64,000 nucleotides of DNA from Pipra filicauda. Lineage: Eukaryota; Chordata; Aves; Passeriformes; Pipridae. The position numbers and the translations under genes were made by a program. Shown here one piece after another: positions 12,641-23,535 of the stretch. The stretch is from contig NW_024104895.1 of the NCBI RefSeq assembly GCF_003945595.2, positions 1 to 64,000 of the forward strand. Reading direction: 5' to 3'. Within the stretch, counting starts at the first letter, position 1. Each line of letters begins with the position of its first letter. The notes below the pieces were generated by a model that worked only from the letters and a program-made list of their open reading frames with translations, made no database searches and was not told the DNA's origin.

Positions 12641-13749
12641 CTTTGGTTTTCTCCTTCTTTCATATGCTCTAGTTTTATGGAAGAAATTTGCTTGAACCAT
12701 GCATCACCACAGAATTCCAACATTTTACCTAGGGGAATATCTGGAGGAATATAAGAGTTGTCACCCTTTTTGCCACATCCCCTATCTGGATTTTTGCCCC
12801 TCATGGGCACTGGCCTTTTGTGCCCCTTGGACATTTTCCTTTTGCTTTCCCCCAGTTCCCACATTTACTCACTGGTGAGATTCCTCAGTCTTTCCCTGTG
12901 GACTCCTTTCCAGATTATGACATTTCCTTACCCTTTCTTCCCCTCTTGCCTGTCTCTGGACAGTCTCAGGAACCCGATGAACTGTCCCATTCTGGCCACA
13001 AATGAAGGGAGTTGATCACCAAACTTCAAAGCAGGGGCTTCCCTATCCCTTGCAGCTGCTGGGTTCTCTTGTTCCTCAGCAAACTATACAGATGCTTCAA
13101 ATGGGGGTCAAAGGTTGCTTCAAAATGGGGGTCAAAGGCTGCATAAACAGTAACTTTCTACTCTACTGCTAAACCAATTAGGACTGTAGTACAAGTTTTG
13201 CAAGAACAGTCCTATTATTACTTATACCAGGCAGGAAGTTTCCAGCACAGGATGAATTGTCTTTGTTAGTCTTTTCTTTATCTTGTGGTTACTTCACATG
13301 TCCTTGGAGGGCTCTAAATTCTGGATTCCACGTGTCCAGATTTTAGTTCCCCCAGGATTTCTTCATTGAAGCTTCTCACGGTTAGTTTGAAACTTAAAGT
13401 TTCAGTGATGTAATGATCAAACTCTGACAGTAACTGTCTGTGAAAACAAGCTTGGCACCAAGCTGACTGAAGTGGGAAATTTCTTGAACGAGGTGTTTGT
13501 TCCCTCTTGAGCCTCCTTTTGCTACGAGGGGATTTCTCTGATGGTTCCCTGTTGGCTTCCATTATCCCAGGAGTCCCTGGCTCACCTCTGTGAGACATCA
13601 GCTGTGCTCCAGTGTGGCTGTTCCATCTCAGAGTCACCTCAGAGGGGCCCTCACGGGTACCTTGTCCCTCTAAGTTTTTCATGTTATCCCACAGATTTCC
13701 CGGAACAAGCCTGAGCTTGTGCCTCTCCCCCATCATGTCCCGTTTAGAG
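12641..13749. other. no gene seen
   Basis: No supported gene. The only local structure noticed is a short duplication near 13,090-13,135 (ATGGGGGTCAAAGG twice). Confidence 0.4.
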
Positions 13750-14005
13750 TCCTGGGACACTGTGGAACCTCATGGAACCAAGGGGTCACTGTGACACCAC
13801 AGGGCTTCATGGAACCCAAGGGACCCTGGGACACTGTGGGGGCTCATGGACCCAAAGGGACCCTGGGACACTGTGGGGGCTCATGGAACCAAAGGGACCC
13901 TGGGACACTGTGGGGGCTCATGGAACCAAAGGGACCCTGGGACACTGTGGGGGCTCATGGAACCAAAGGGACCCTGGGACACTGTCAGGGGCCTCGTGGT
14001 GCCCA
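13750..14005 (+). repeat. 37-bp minisatellite
   Basis: About six units of a 37-bp motif contain CTCATGGAACCAAAGGGACC followed by CTGGGACACTGTGGGGG. The spacing between successive copies measures 37 nt (13,871 to 13,908). The same array lies inverted at 63,785-64,000. Confidence 0.9.
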
Positions 14006-15030
14006 GGGTTGAGGAATCCCGTGGGTGCAGGTGGCTCAGGGAGCAGCTGCAGTTGGAGCTGTGGGATGAGCTCTGGGTGAGGGGCCTCAGACCAAAGGCC
14101 GTGAGCTGCTGACCCTGGAGCAGCCAAGGGAGAGGACACTTGGAGACAGGGCAGGAGCCCAGGGCTCAGCAGGAAGAGCAGTTTGTGTGCTTGGAGTGTG
14201 AGGGGATAAAACCCCATAGAGTTTTTTGTTGGCGGTCCCTCCTTGAGGCACCAGCTCAGGTTGTTTCTCTGTTTCTAGACAAAAAATAAATTGTTTTATA
14301 GTTTTTAAGATATCAGAGACTCTGCCACGGGAAACCTGGGGTGGAAGCAGTGAGGAAACCTGGTCTGACTGTGAGAGTGGGGGGTGTGGGGAGTCACAGG
14401 GGACCCGTGGGGTCACTGGAGCTGCTGCTGCTGGGAAGGGGCCTGAGTGTCAGCAGTGCCAGTCTGGGCTGGTGGGAGAGTGACTGCCAGGGAGTCCTGG
14501 GAATGGTGAGCCTGGGAAGTTGCCTTAAGAGTGTGAGGGGGATCTCGTGTGCAGAGACCCCCAGGAGCCCCCTGAGCCGCTCTGCTCATGGCAAGGATGC
14601 AGAGAAGGCAGAGTTACTGAACACCTTTGCACTGACAAGACCAACCCTCAGGGATCTCTGGCCCAGGAGACCAGGCTATAGGAATGTTGGAAGGAAGACC
14701 TTGCCTTGCTTAAGGAAGATTGGGTCAGAGAACACCTCCAAAAACTCTACCCCAAGTCTGTGGGACACTTGATGACCTCCTGTCACCAAGGGGACCCTGT
14801 GACACTGTGGGACCTCGTGGTTATCAGTCTCTTCCAAATGTTGTGTGCAACCACAGAGGCAAAACAGTGGAGCCTGAGCGTGTTGATCCAAACTATTCCC
14901 ATCTCACCTGAAGATGTCCCTGCTAACAGAGGTCCTGTGTGTTCCCTCTGCTCTCTGGGCACTTGCATCCTTTGAGAGCTGCCCATCACTCTGGTAGCCA
15001 AGAGCACAGGGTGGGGGATCCCCTGGAGGG
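14006..15030. repeat. segment duplicated, inverted, at 62,760-63,780
   Basis: The stretch from the 37-bp array to the CR1 element matches the far right end of the window in reverse complement (for example 14,341-14,772 and 63,015-63,446). No gene is supported in it. The open frames read identically in both copies only because the duplication is recent. Confidence 0.7.
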
Positions 15031-15600
15031 GGAGCAGAGACATCTTTCCTAGATCACCTTGCTCAGAGCCCCATCCAACCTGGTCTTGAATGTTTGCAGG
15101 GATGGGGCATCCACCACCTCCCTGCAAATGTGTTCCTGTGTTTCAGCATTCTCCTATAAAATATTTCTTCTTTATCTCTAGTCTGAACTTACCCTCTTTT
15201 AATTTAAGCCCCTCACTCCCTGTCCTATTGTGACAGGCCCTACTGAACCCTTTGCCCACATGTCTCTAAAAAGCTGCCTTGAAGTACTGGAAGGCCCCAA
15301 GGAGGTCTCCCCACAGCCTTTTCTTCTGCAGGCTGAAGAGCCCCCACTCTCTCAGCCTGTCTCCATGCGAGAGGTGCTGCAGCCCTGGGATCCCCTTGGT
15401 GGCCTCCTCTGGAAGTGCCCCAAGAGGTGCGTGTCTTTGCTGTGCTGAGGAGCCCATGGAGCTGCAGGAGATGCCAGGGCTGGCAGGGGAATCCCCCCAA
15501 GCCATTGCCATTGCGGGCGGGTGCGTTGCAGAGAGTCAGAGGAGCCCAGAGCTGGAGGCAGCACTGCAGGGGGGTCTCAGCTGAGCGGAGCAGAGGGGCA
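15030..15600 (-). mobile_element. CR1 LINE 3' fragment
   Basis: Read on the minus strand it has the typical CR1 3'-end text: AGGCTGAGAGAGTGGGGGCT, then CTTCAGCCTGCAGAAGAAAAG, later a run resembling GCCCCATCCCTGCAAACATT and GGTTGGATGGGGCTCTGAGC. The fragment is truncated at its 5' end and is part of the duplicated unit downstream of gene A. Confidence 0.85.
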
Positions 15601-16613
15601 GAACCCCCCTGCCCTGCTGCCCACGCTGTGGGATGAGCCCAGGACACGGGGGGGTTGTGGGCTGTGAGCTCCCATTGCTGGCTCCCATCCTGCTTTTCAT
15701 CCCCCACTATCCCCATGGCCTTGGATGCAGGGCTGCTCTCCATCCCTTCAGCCCCGAGCCTGGCCCTTGAGATCTGGGGGCATTTGACACCCACTGGCTC
15801 CTTTGATCCCCTTTCCCATCCCTCCCAGAGCACAGGGAAGGACTGAGGGGCCTTGGCTGATTGTCCCTGACCCTCCCCTGCCCCGACACCAAGCTGTGTT
15901 CCTTGGGGACGGTGCTTGGACAGCCCCAGTCAGACCCTGTTTCCCGCTGTGCCCCCAAACCACCGGGTGCCCCAGGGGACATGGGAACACACATGGACAC
16001 GGGAAGGCACCCGTGGAGGTGGGAACACACACACACAGACAGACACAGAGCATTTGTTTTGCTGCAGGGGTTTATTGATTCTTGCAGGGAAATTGCCAGG
16101 GCACCCAGGGGATCAGGGGGGTCCTCCAGGGATGATCATCTCCTCATGCCGCTGGAGGGGGCCAGGACACGGGTGTCACCACCACTTCCAGTCCTGAAAG
16201 ACAGAGCCCCAAACGTCACCCCCGGTGTCCACAGGGACATGGGAGGGGCCTTGTCCCCACCCTGTCTGTCTGCAGGGAGCTGGGGCAGGAGAAGGGAATT
16301 GGATGCTGAGATCCATGTGGCCCCCAGAGCCCCTGAGCCCGGGATGCTCTGACACCTCCCCGAGCCCCTCCCTGCCCTCCCGGTGAGCCTGGGGGTCTGC
16401 AGAGCCCCCAGTGCAAGGTCAGGCTTGGGGGCAGCTCTGTCCAGCTGCCCCGGGACACGGAGCAGGGACAGCCCCCTGCGTGTCCCTCTGCTGTCCCCAA
16501 GCTCTGCCCACTGCAGAGGGCTCAGGGACCCCCCAGGGCCCTGCCAGGCTCCTTTGGGGGACTGAGGACCCTCCCATATTTCTCACCTGGACATGCAGAG
16601 AGGCAGCCGAGCG

Positions 16614-18618
16614 TCACTGGCGCATCAGCTCCACCTGGTCAGCCACGGGGGGCTGGGGACAAAGGCAGGGTTAGAGACACACTGGGGTGGACTGGGACAA
16701 ACTGGACTGGGACAAACTGGGCTGGACTGGGGCACACTGGGCTTGACTGGGGCACACTGGGATGTACTGGGGCACACTGGGGTTGACTGGGACACACTGG
16801 GATGTACTAGGGCACACTGGGCAGGACTGGGACACACTAGGGTGCACTGGGACACACTGGGATGCCGGGGAGGGTGGTGGCCATGAGAGGGGAGGGTCTG
16901 GGCCCAGCAGAACTCGGGGTACCCACCTCAGACCTCTTCACTCGTTGGATACCAATGCCTCCCTGGAGAGAGAGCATGAGGTGTCACTGGTCACTGGGGT
17001 GTTCCCAGGCCCAGGAGGGATGGGGGGACTACATTTCCCCCCATTTCCCACACCGGGGACATCCCAACTCCAGGACTTACCAAAATACATCCAGCTATTT
17101 CTACTCCCGGGATTGGCTGGGGAAGGAGAGCAAAGGTTTAAGCAGGATTGGCCCCTGTGAGGCTGGGGGAGGGACACGGGTGTCCCCAGACCCCCCAGCC
17201 CTGGGTTGGCCTCTGGTCTGAGGGGGAAAATCCCTTCTGCTACCCCCAGCCCCACTGCACCCAGTTTCCCCTGGGATCCCTGTTCCTGCAGGGCCCAGGG
17301 TGGGGATGGAGACAAGGAGAGCCAGGGGAATTCAGGGCCTGCAGGGAGGGTGGGGGGGCAGGAGGGGACCCAAAGAGGGTGAAGTGGGGGGAATTGGGGA
17401 TCCCACAGGATGGGCATTGGGGTGTGCAAGGGATGGGACTGTGGGGGATGCAGGTGAGGAGGAAGGGATTGCAGTGGAGGGGACCCAGGGAATGAAGCAG
17501 GGCAGGGGTGGGGGCAGGAGAAATGGGGAAGGGGAGAAAACTGGAAGGGACTGGGAGGGGGTTTGGGACTGAGGGGTCAAGGAAGGGGATTTCTGGACAT
17601 GAGTGTCATGGGCAATGGGAAAGGGGAAGGATTAGAGGAGAAAGAAGGGAAGAAATGGTGTGGGAATGATGGCCTGTGTGTGTGGTGAGGTGGACTGGGG
17701 TGTGTGGGAATAGAGTGGGGGCCCTGAGGAAGGGCCTCCCCAGTGCACACTGGGTGTCCCCAGTGCCAGGAAGGGATGGGGGGCCCAAAGTGCCCCCCAG
17801 TTCCCACACTTGGTACCCCCCAGCTCCCGAACTTACCGTATCACAGAAAATGCCGCTGGCCTCAAAGCGCTGCAGGAGGAGAGCAAAGGCTTGGTTGGGG
17901 TTGGCCTTGTGGGGCTGGGGGGACACGGGTGTCCCCACCCCCTCCAGCCCCGGCTGCCCCCCGGGCTGAGCGGGGCTCTTTGGGATTGCGGCTCCCAGGC
18001 AAGTTGGGGACACCAGTGCAGGGGGAAAGGGAAGGCATTGAGGGCAAAGCCTGGAGGAAAGGCCCTGGGAAGGGGCCATGGCAGGGCATTTCCCAGTTGG
18101 TGCCAGTTCAGCCTGGCCAGGCCTTGTCCCACTTGAGCCCAGGGTGAAGCTTGGGCCTGTTTGTCCTCCTTGGACTCCAGTGGGGCTTGGCCCAGTTCCA
18201 CCCAGTTTGGGTTGGGCCTTTGCCTTCGCTGGCAAAGAGAGGAGATGGTGGGGAGATGCCCCAGGGGACCAAGAGGATGGGATGGGGAGGTCCAAAAAGG
18301 TGGGATTTGGGGTCAGAAAGAGCAGGAAGCGTTGGGACTGTGCCAGGACGGAGCCGGGTGCAAGCATCCCGTGAGGAAGCGGAGCTGCAGCAGCAGGAGT
18401 TGAATTGTGGGAAGGGGAAAGAGAGAGGGAATTGTGGCCAGAAGAAAGTGGCCTGGCCCGGGGCTGGGGGTGCTGGGGAGTGCTGGGGGAGCCCCTGGAT
18501 TGGGAAGGGGCCCACCCCTGAGCCCATGGCCGTGGCATGGGGGCCTCACCTTGGCATCTGCCGGGGGGCTCAGCAGGATGGTGAAGAGCAGGGCCACGCT
18601 GAGCACAGCGACCTTCAT
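16614..18618 (-). CDS. copy A: small secreted peptide (about 70 aa), microexon gene
   Basis: Family unknown to me. Coding exons in order: 18618-18550 (signal peptide beginning MKVAVLSVALLFTILLS, probable cleavage after A-D-A), 17869-17837 (RFEASGIFCDT), 17116-17081 (PIPGVEIAGCIL), 16962-16927 (GGIGIQRVKRSE) and 16652-16614 (PPVADQVELMRQ, TGA). All junctions are phase 0 with GT-AG borders. The non-coding part of the last coding exon runs to 16587, a 3' UTR exon starts at 16193, and AATAAA is at 16071-16076 (minus). The start was chosen because the in-frame ATG further upstream overlaps the TATA-like box. The mature part has two cysteines (in the 33-nt exon and the first 36-nt exon) and a furin-like R-V-K-R. 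The 21-nt exon present in B and C is missing through a deletion of about 142 bp. The alternative frame of the 17,081-17,116 exon hits a stop, supporting the frame used. Confidence 0.72.
16675..16862 (-). repeat. intronic minisatellite in copy A
   Basis: GGACTGGGACACACTGGGGT-like units of about 20 bp fill the last intron. The tract is about 190 bp in A, about 110 bp in B (37,856-37,968) and about 50 bp in C (52,709-52,760), so its length varies between paralogues. Confidence 0.75.
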
Positions 18619-18670
18619 CTTCCTCTGGGCCTGGGCCGCGCTGGCTGAGGCTGCACAAGGGCAGGAGCAC

Positions 18671-18679
18671 ATTTATCCC
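18671..18679 (-). promoter_or_regulatory. TATA-like box of copy A
   Basis: GGGATAAAT lies about 55 nt upstream of the chosen ATG and is identical in all four complete copies. This predicts transcription starting about 25-30 nt downstream, within the GCCTCAGCC stretch. Confidence 0.5.
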
Positions 18680-19690
18680 TGCCGGGACTCCTCCCTGCCC
18701 CCTCCCCGAGAGCCCCCGGGGCAAAGCCCGGCTGGGCACAGCCCCCAGCCCTGGCCACAAGCCCAGCCCTGGCACAGAGTCCACCCCACCTGCGGCACCC
18801 ATCCAGCCACCTTCCCCGGCATCCCTCCAGCTTCCTGCACGGGGCAGCTGCCCCTGGAAGGGCCCAGGCCCCTGGGGGTGCCAAGGGGGTGGGCAGGGAG
18901 CTGAAAGCAGCTGCATACCCTGTGGGGACAATCCCACACAACACAATCCATCCTCCAATGGCCCCCAAAGCCTGATCCACCCATGTGCTCCTGCCCATCC
19001 CTTCCCAGAGCTTTCCCTCTGGGACACCCCAGAGCTCAGCCCAGCCCCACACCCGGCGTGTCTGAGCACAATTGTCCCTGTTCCCACTCCAGTCCCTGTG
19101 CTGAATGCGGGGCTGGCACTGCCCCCCTTCTTGGGGCACCAGGAGCCCGGGATCAGGGAAACAGGGAGCTGGGAGATAAAGGAGCTGACGGGCAATGGGC
19201 ACAGGCGGGTGACTGGGCTCTCCAGTCTGGGCAGGCACTGGGGAGCACTGGGCAATGCTGGCCCTGGCACACAAGGGCTGGGCCCAGGGAAGTGCTGGGG
19301 TGGTGGCAGTGCCCGGCTCCAGCCCATTTGCGGGCACTGCAGCCCCCAAGTGGTGCAGGCCCAGCCACGGCCTCCCCGAGCAGAGCCCAGAGGGGCAGAT
19401 GCCCTTTGCTGGCCCTGCCCCTGTCCCAGCTGGGCACACCGTGTCCTCCCGCATCAGCCGGGCCCCGCTCTGCTGCAGCCCATGGCAGGTCTCTGGTTCT
19501 TTTGGGCCCAAACCAGTGCATGATTCCAGGATTCTGTGCTGAGACAAGGCAAGTCCCTGTGGTGGGCAGTGACTGTAAACCAGTCCATTATCCCAGTCAA
19601 AACCAGGACAACAGGACAGACACCTCCTGCTGAGTCTCGTTCCTTCCAACCTCGTGGAGCTACTGAGGGACTCTGGGAAGCTGAGGACAT
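18680..19690. repeat. duplicated upstream flank of the peptide gene
   Basis: This flank is almost the same upstream of B (39,930-40,720) and in part upstream of C and D. From 19,136 it enters the sequence that forms the palindrome arms, and from 19,500 to 19,680 it matches 30,440-30,625 in reverse complement. No gene is seen, and the very long minus-strand frame across 17,606-19,327 is a low-stop artefact. Confidence 0.7.
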
Positions 19691-19905
19691 CAGGATGTCA
19701 CAGAGGAGGATGTGATGTCACAGTGGAGGATGTGATGTCAGAGGGGAGGATGAGATGTCACAGGGAGGATGTGATGTCACAGCGGAGAATGTGATGTCAC
19801 AGTGGAGGATGTGATGTCACAGAAGGAGATGTGACGTCCCATGGAGGATATGAAGGATGTGATGTCACAGAGGATGGATGTGATGTCACAGGATGAATGT
19901 GATGT
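19690..19905 (+). repeat. CRE-like minisatellite, left outer block
   Basis: Units of about 20 bp, GAGGATGTGATGTCACAG, each contain the CRE/ATF-like octamer TGATGTCA. Confidence 0.85.
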
Positions 19906-19910
19906 CACTT

Positions 19911-20707
19911 TGTAACAGGGAGGGGGAAGAGTTACTGTACCGGGGAAAAACAGGTTCCCGAGATTCTGGAACATGGAAAACTAGGCACTGTTGCTAGGCA
20001 ACCCAGTAACCATTTATTATGAAAGGTGGCTTACAGGGGAGAAGGGAAAAAACAGGCCCGCAAGAGAATGGGATTAGGAAGGAGAAAAGTGAAGCAAAAG
20101 AACCTAAAAGGAAGGTGCAACACCCTACTCACCCAGGTGTCACTTCTAAGAAAGTCTTACCCACTCTAACCACCTCTAAAGCCTCTCTGCAGCAGCTGCG
20201 TGTTCCGGGGGGGTGGCAGGCTCCCACTCCAGCAGGCGTCCCCGCTAAAAGCAACTTGGTCCTTCGTGAAGAGCCGGCCCCCAGCACGGACAATGTGTCT
20301 GCCTTTATAAAGTTCATTGAGCACTCCTGCCCCGGGGAGGTGTGGCCAGCACCGCCCCGTCAGGGGTTCTCAATCCCACCCCCTTGGTTATGTCAGTGCC
20401 CCCCTCCTGTGCACGCGTGAGAACTTTGGAAATCCCCTCACGCCGGCACAGTGTGTCCTGGGGGTCTTTCCCAGTTGAGTCTGGGGGAGAGCCTTCCTCA
20501 TTTCATCGTCACTTTCTCCTCCAAATGCCCTTGACGAGCCATTGACCAATCACAAGAGACCAATTAAAAGAGTTTATACAGAAGTTCTCCCTCCAAGGCC
20601 AAGTTCACTGTTTTATCAATGAACTTGGCAGGGAGAACTACAAACTTCTGCAGGTGGCTAAGGCCAAACACAGACCAAAAATATCATCCCAGCTTCGTCC
20701 CAATACA
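19911..20707 (-). mobile_element. solo LTR without nested insertion (left palindrome arm)
   Basis: 797 bp with TGTA..TACA ends, flanked by the 5-bp duplication CACTT (19,906-19,910 and 20,708-20,712). It is the reverse complement of the element at 28,686-29,973 but carries an empty site: around 20,205 the text GTTCCGGGGGGGTGGC is continuous where the other copies contain an inserted element of 485 to 519 bp. No retroviral genes are present. Confidence 0.8.
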
Positions 20708-22650
20708 CACTTGAAGGATGTGATGTCTTAGAGGAGGATGTGATGTCACAGATGAGGATGTGACGTCACAGAGGAGGATGTGATGCCACAGCAAGAATGC
20801 GAAGAATGTGATGTCTCAGGGAGGATATGAAGGATGTGATGTCACAGGGGAGAATGTGATGTCACAGGAAGGATGCCATATGACAGATGTTACGTCATAG
20901 AGGACCCTTGATGTCACAAGAAGAGCTGTGATGTCTTAGGGAGGATGTGATGTCACGGGAGAGATGTGATGTCACAAGAATGATGTGATGTCATAGAGGA
21001 GGATGTGATGTCACAGGGACAATTTGATGTCAAGGGAAGGATGAGAATGATGTGATGTCAGAGAAGAGGATGTGATGTCACAGGGAGGACATGACGTCAC
21101 AGAGGAGGATGTGATGTCACAGAGGAGGATGTGATGTCACAGGGACAATGTGATGTCACAGGTAGGGTGTCATATAACAGATGTTACGTCATAGGGGTCC
21201 CTTGATGTCACAAGAGGAACTGTGATGTCTTGGGGAGGATGTGATGTCACAGGAGAGATGTGATGACACAGGAAGGATGTGATGTCACAGGAGGATGTGA
21301 TGTCATGGGGAGGATGTGACATCACAGAAGGGGATGTGATGTCACAGGGCAGGATGTGATGTGCGGAGGATGATGTGATGTCACAGGAAGGATGTGATGT
21401 CACAGAAGAGGATGTGATGTCACCAGGAGAACTTGAAGTCACAGGGGAGGATGTGATGTCACAGGGCAGGATGTGATGTCACAGGAAGATTGTGATGTCA
21501 CAGAGGATGTAAAGGATGTGATTTCAGATGACGGTTGTGATGTCAAAGCGTGGATGTGATGTCGCAGGAAGATTGTGATGTCACAGGAAGATTGTGATGT
21601 CACAGAGGAGGATGTGATGTCACAGGGAAGATGTGATGTCACAGGGAAGATGTGATGTCACAGGGAAGATGTGATGTCACAGGGAGGATGTGATATCACA
21701 GTGGAGGATGTGATGTCACAGGAAGAATCTGATGTCACAGGTACGATGTGAGGTCACGGGGAGGATGTGACGTCACAGTGCAGGATGTGATGTCACAGAA
21801 GGGGATGTGAAGGATGTGATGTGACAGAGAAGAAAGTGATGTCACAGGTAGGATGTCATATGATAGATGTTACGTTATAGAGGACCCTTGATGTCACAGC
21901 TGTGATGTTATGGGGAGGTTGTAATGTCACAGGAGAGATGTCATGTCACAGGAAGGATGTGATGTCACAGAGGAGGATATGATGTCACAGGGATGATGTG
22001 ATATCATAGGAAGGATGAGAATGATGTGATGTCACAGAGGAGGATGTGATGTCACAGAGGAGAATGTGAAGGATGTGATGTCACAAAGGAGGATGTGAGG
22101 TCATAGAAGAGGATGTGAAAGTTGTGATGTCACAGAGGAGGATGTGATGTCACAGGAAGGATGTGATGTTTCAGGAAGGATGTGATGTCACAGAGGAGGA
22201 TGTGATGTCACAGGAATGATATGATATCACAAAGGAGGATGTGATGTAACAGGGAGGATATGATGTCACAGGGAGGATATGAAGGATGTGATATCAAAGG
22301 GAGGATGTGAAGTCACAGAGGAGAATGTGATGTCACAGGAAGACATGAAGGATGTGATGTCACCAGAAGGATGTGATGTCACAGGGAAGATATCAAGGAT
22401 GTGATGTCACAATGGAGGATGTGATGTCACAGGAAGGATGTGATGTCAAATAGAAGGACGTGATATCACAGAGAAGAACGTGATGTCATTGGGAGGACGG
22501 TAGGTCACAGGGGAGGATAAGATTGACAGGAAGGATGTGACGTCACAGAGGAGGATGTGATGTCACAGGGGGGGATGTGATGTCGCAGATGAGGTTGGGA
22601 TGTCAGAGGGATGATGTGATGTCACAGGAAGGATATGAAGGATGTGATGT
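20708..22650 (+). repeat. CRE-like minisatellite, left inner block
   Basis: Nearly 2 kb of 19-20-bp units GATGTGATGTCACAG(A/G)(G/A)AG with frequent AAGGATGTGAAGGATGTG higher-order variants. Several units keep a perfect palindromic CRE, TGACGTCA (near 20,761, 21,089, 21,769 and 22,539); most have TGATGTCA, the product expected from CpG decay. Confidence 0.9.
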
Positions 22651-22657
22651 CACATAC

Positions 22658-23535
22658 AAACAGGGAGCTGGGAGATAAAGGGGCTGACGGGCAATGGGCA
22701 CAGGCGGGTGACTGGGCTCTCCAGTCTGGGCAGGCACTGGGGAGCACTGGGCAATGCTGGCCCTGGCACACAAGGGCTGGGCCCAGGGAAGTGCTGGGGT
22801 GGTGGCAGTGCCCGGCTCCAGCCCATTTGCGGGCACTGCAGCCCCCAAGTGGTGCAGGCCCAGCCACGGCCTCCCCGAGCAGAGCCCAGAGGGGCAGATG
22901 CCCTTTGCTGGCCCTGCCCCTGTCCCAGCTGGGCACACCGTGTCCTCCCGCATCAGCCGGGCCCCGCTCTGCTCAGCTGGCCCAGGCAGGGGGGGCCAGG
23001 CACTGGCAGCCCAGCAGGGCTCTGGCTCCACACTGGGCTGGCCCTGGCACACAGCTGCCCCAGTGCCCCTGTCCCCAGGGATGGCCCTGCCCTGCCCTGG
23101 GCCCAGCGCTGGCCCTCAGCAGGATGCCACCTTCCCGCCCCACTCTCCCTCCCTCCCCACCCGCCTCACAGGCCCCTCTGGGCTGGGACCCCCGTGGGCA
23201 CAGATCAAGGACAGGCACTGAGCGGGGGCTCCCGCCACCTGCCACAGCCTCAATTCTCCACTCACCTTTGGCCACAGTTCCGCAACACCTTCCATCCTTA
23301 CGGGCCCCTGACCACACACAAGAGACCATTGTGGGGCAGCTGGGAAAACATCTCAGCTCAATGACTTGACTATTTGCCTTGCATTTTCCCCAGGAGCCGG
23401 CAGTGACCTGGAAGATTTTCCTTTTGCCCTTTTCTGCTTCGTGCCTCATTTGTTGGATAATTGAGGAACGTTGACTGAGGAGGGGCCCAGGGGAGGTGAA
23501 GCTTCTCAAGAAGGAGGCATTTACAGCCCCTCAAC
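22658..23535 (+). repeat. left 0.88-kb inverted-repeat arm, locus 1
   Basis: GC-rich sequence starting AAACAGGGAGCTGGGAG matches 25,990-26,864 in reverse complement with few differences. The same arm occurs at 40,408-41,280 and, inverted, at 43,757-44,631. The outer 350 bp also occurs at 19,150-19,490 and, inverted, at 30,660-31,000. Confidence 0.9.

Noticed and set aside
17081..17116. Alternative +1 frame of the first 36-nt exon (HLRDKEELDVSR-like in C)
   Set aside because: Attractive in B and C, but in A this frame contains a stop, and all exons are multiples of three in phase 0, which fixes the other frame.
18550..18618. Chemokine or defensin identity suggested by the leader
   Set aside because: The leader resembles those of many small secreted proteins, but no CC, CXC or six-cysteine pattern follows and the exon structure (phase-0 microexons) differs from both families.
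17606..19327. 573-aa minus-strand frame, and similar 488-, 388- and 542-aa frames at 39,109-40,575, 53,902-55,068 and 58,141-59,769
   Set aside because: They cross promoter, intron and exon sequence of the microexon gene in a GC-rich, stop-poor context. They conflict with well-formed splice sites and encode low-complexity text.
20708..22650. TGTGA-N2-TCACA units as bacterial CRP-type operators
   Set aside because: The context is vertebrate satellite DNA; the resemblance is incidental to the CRE-like core.
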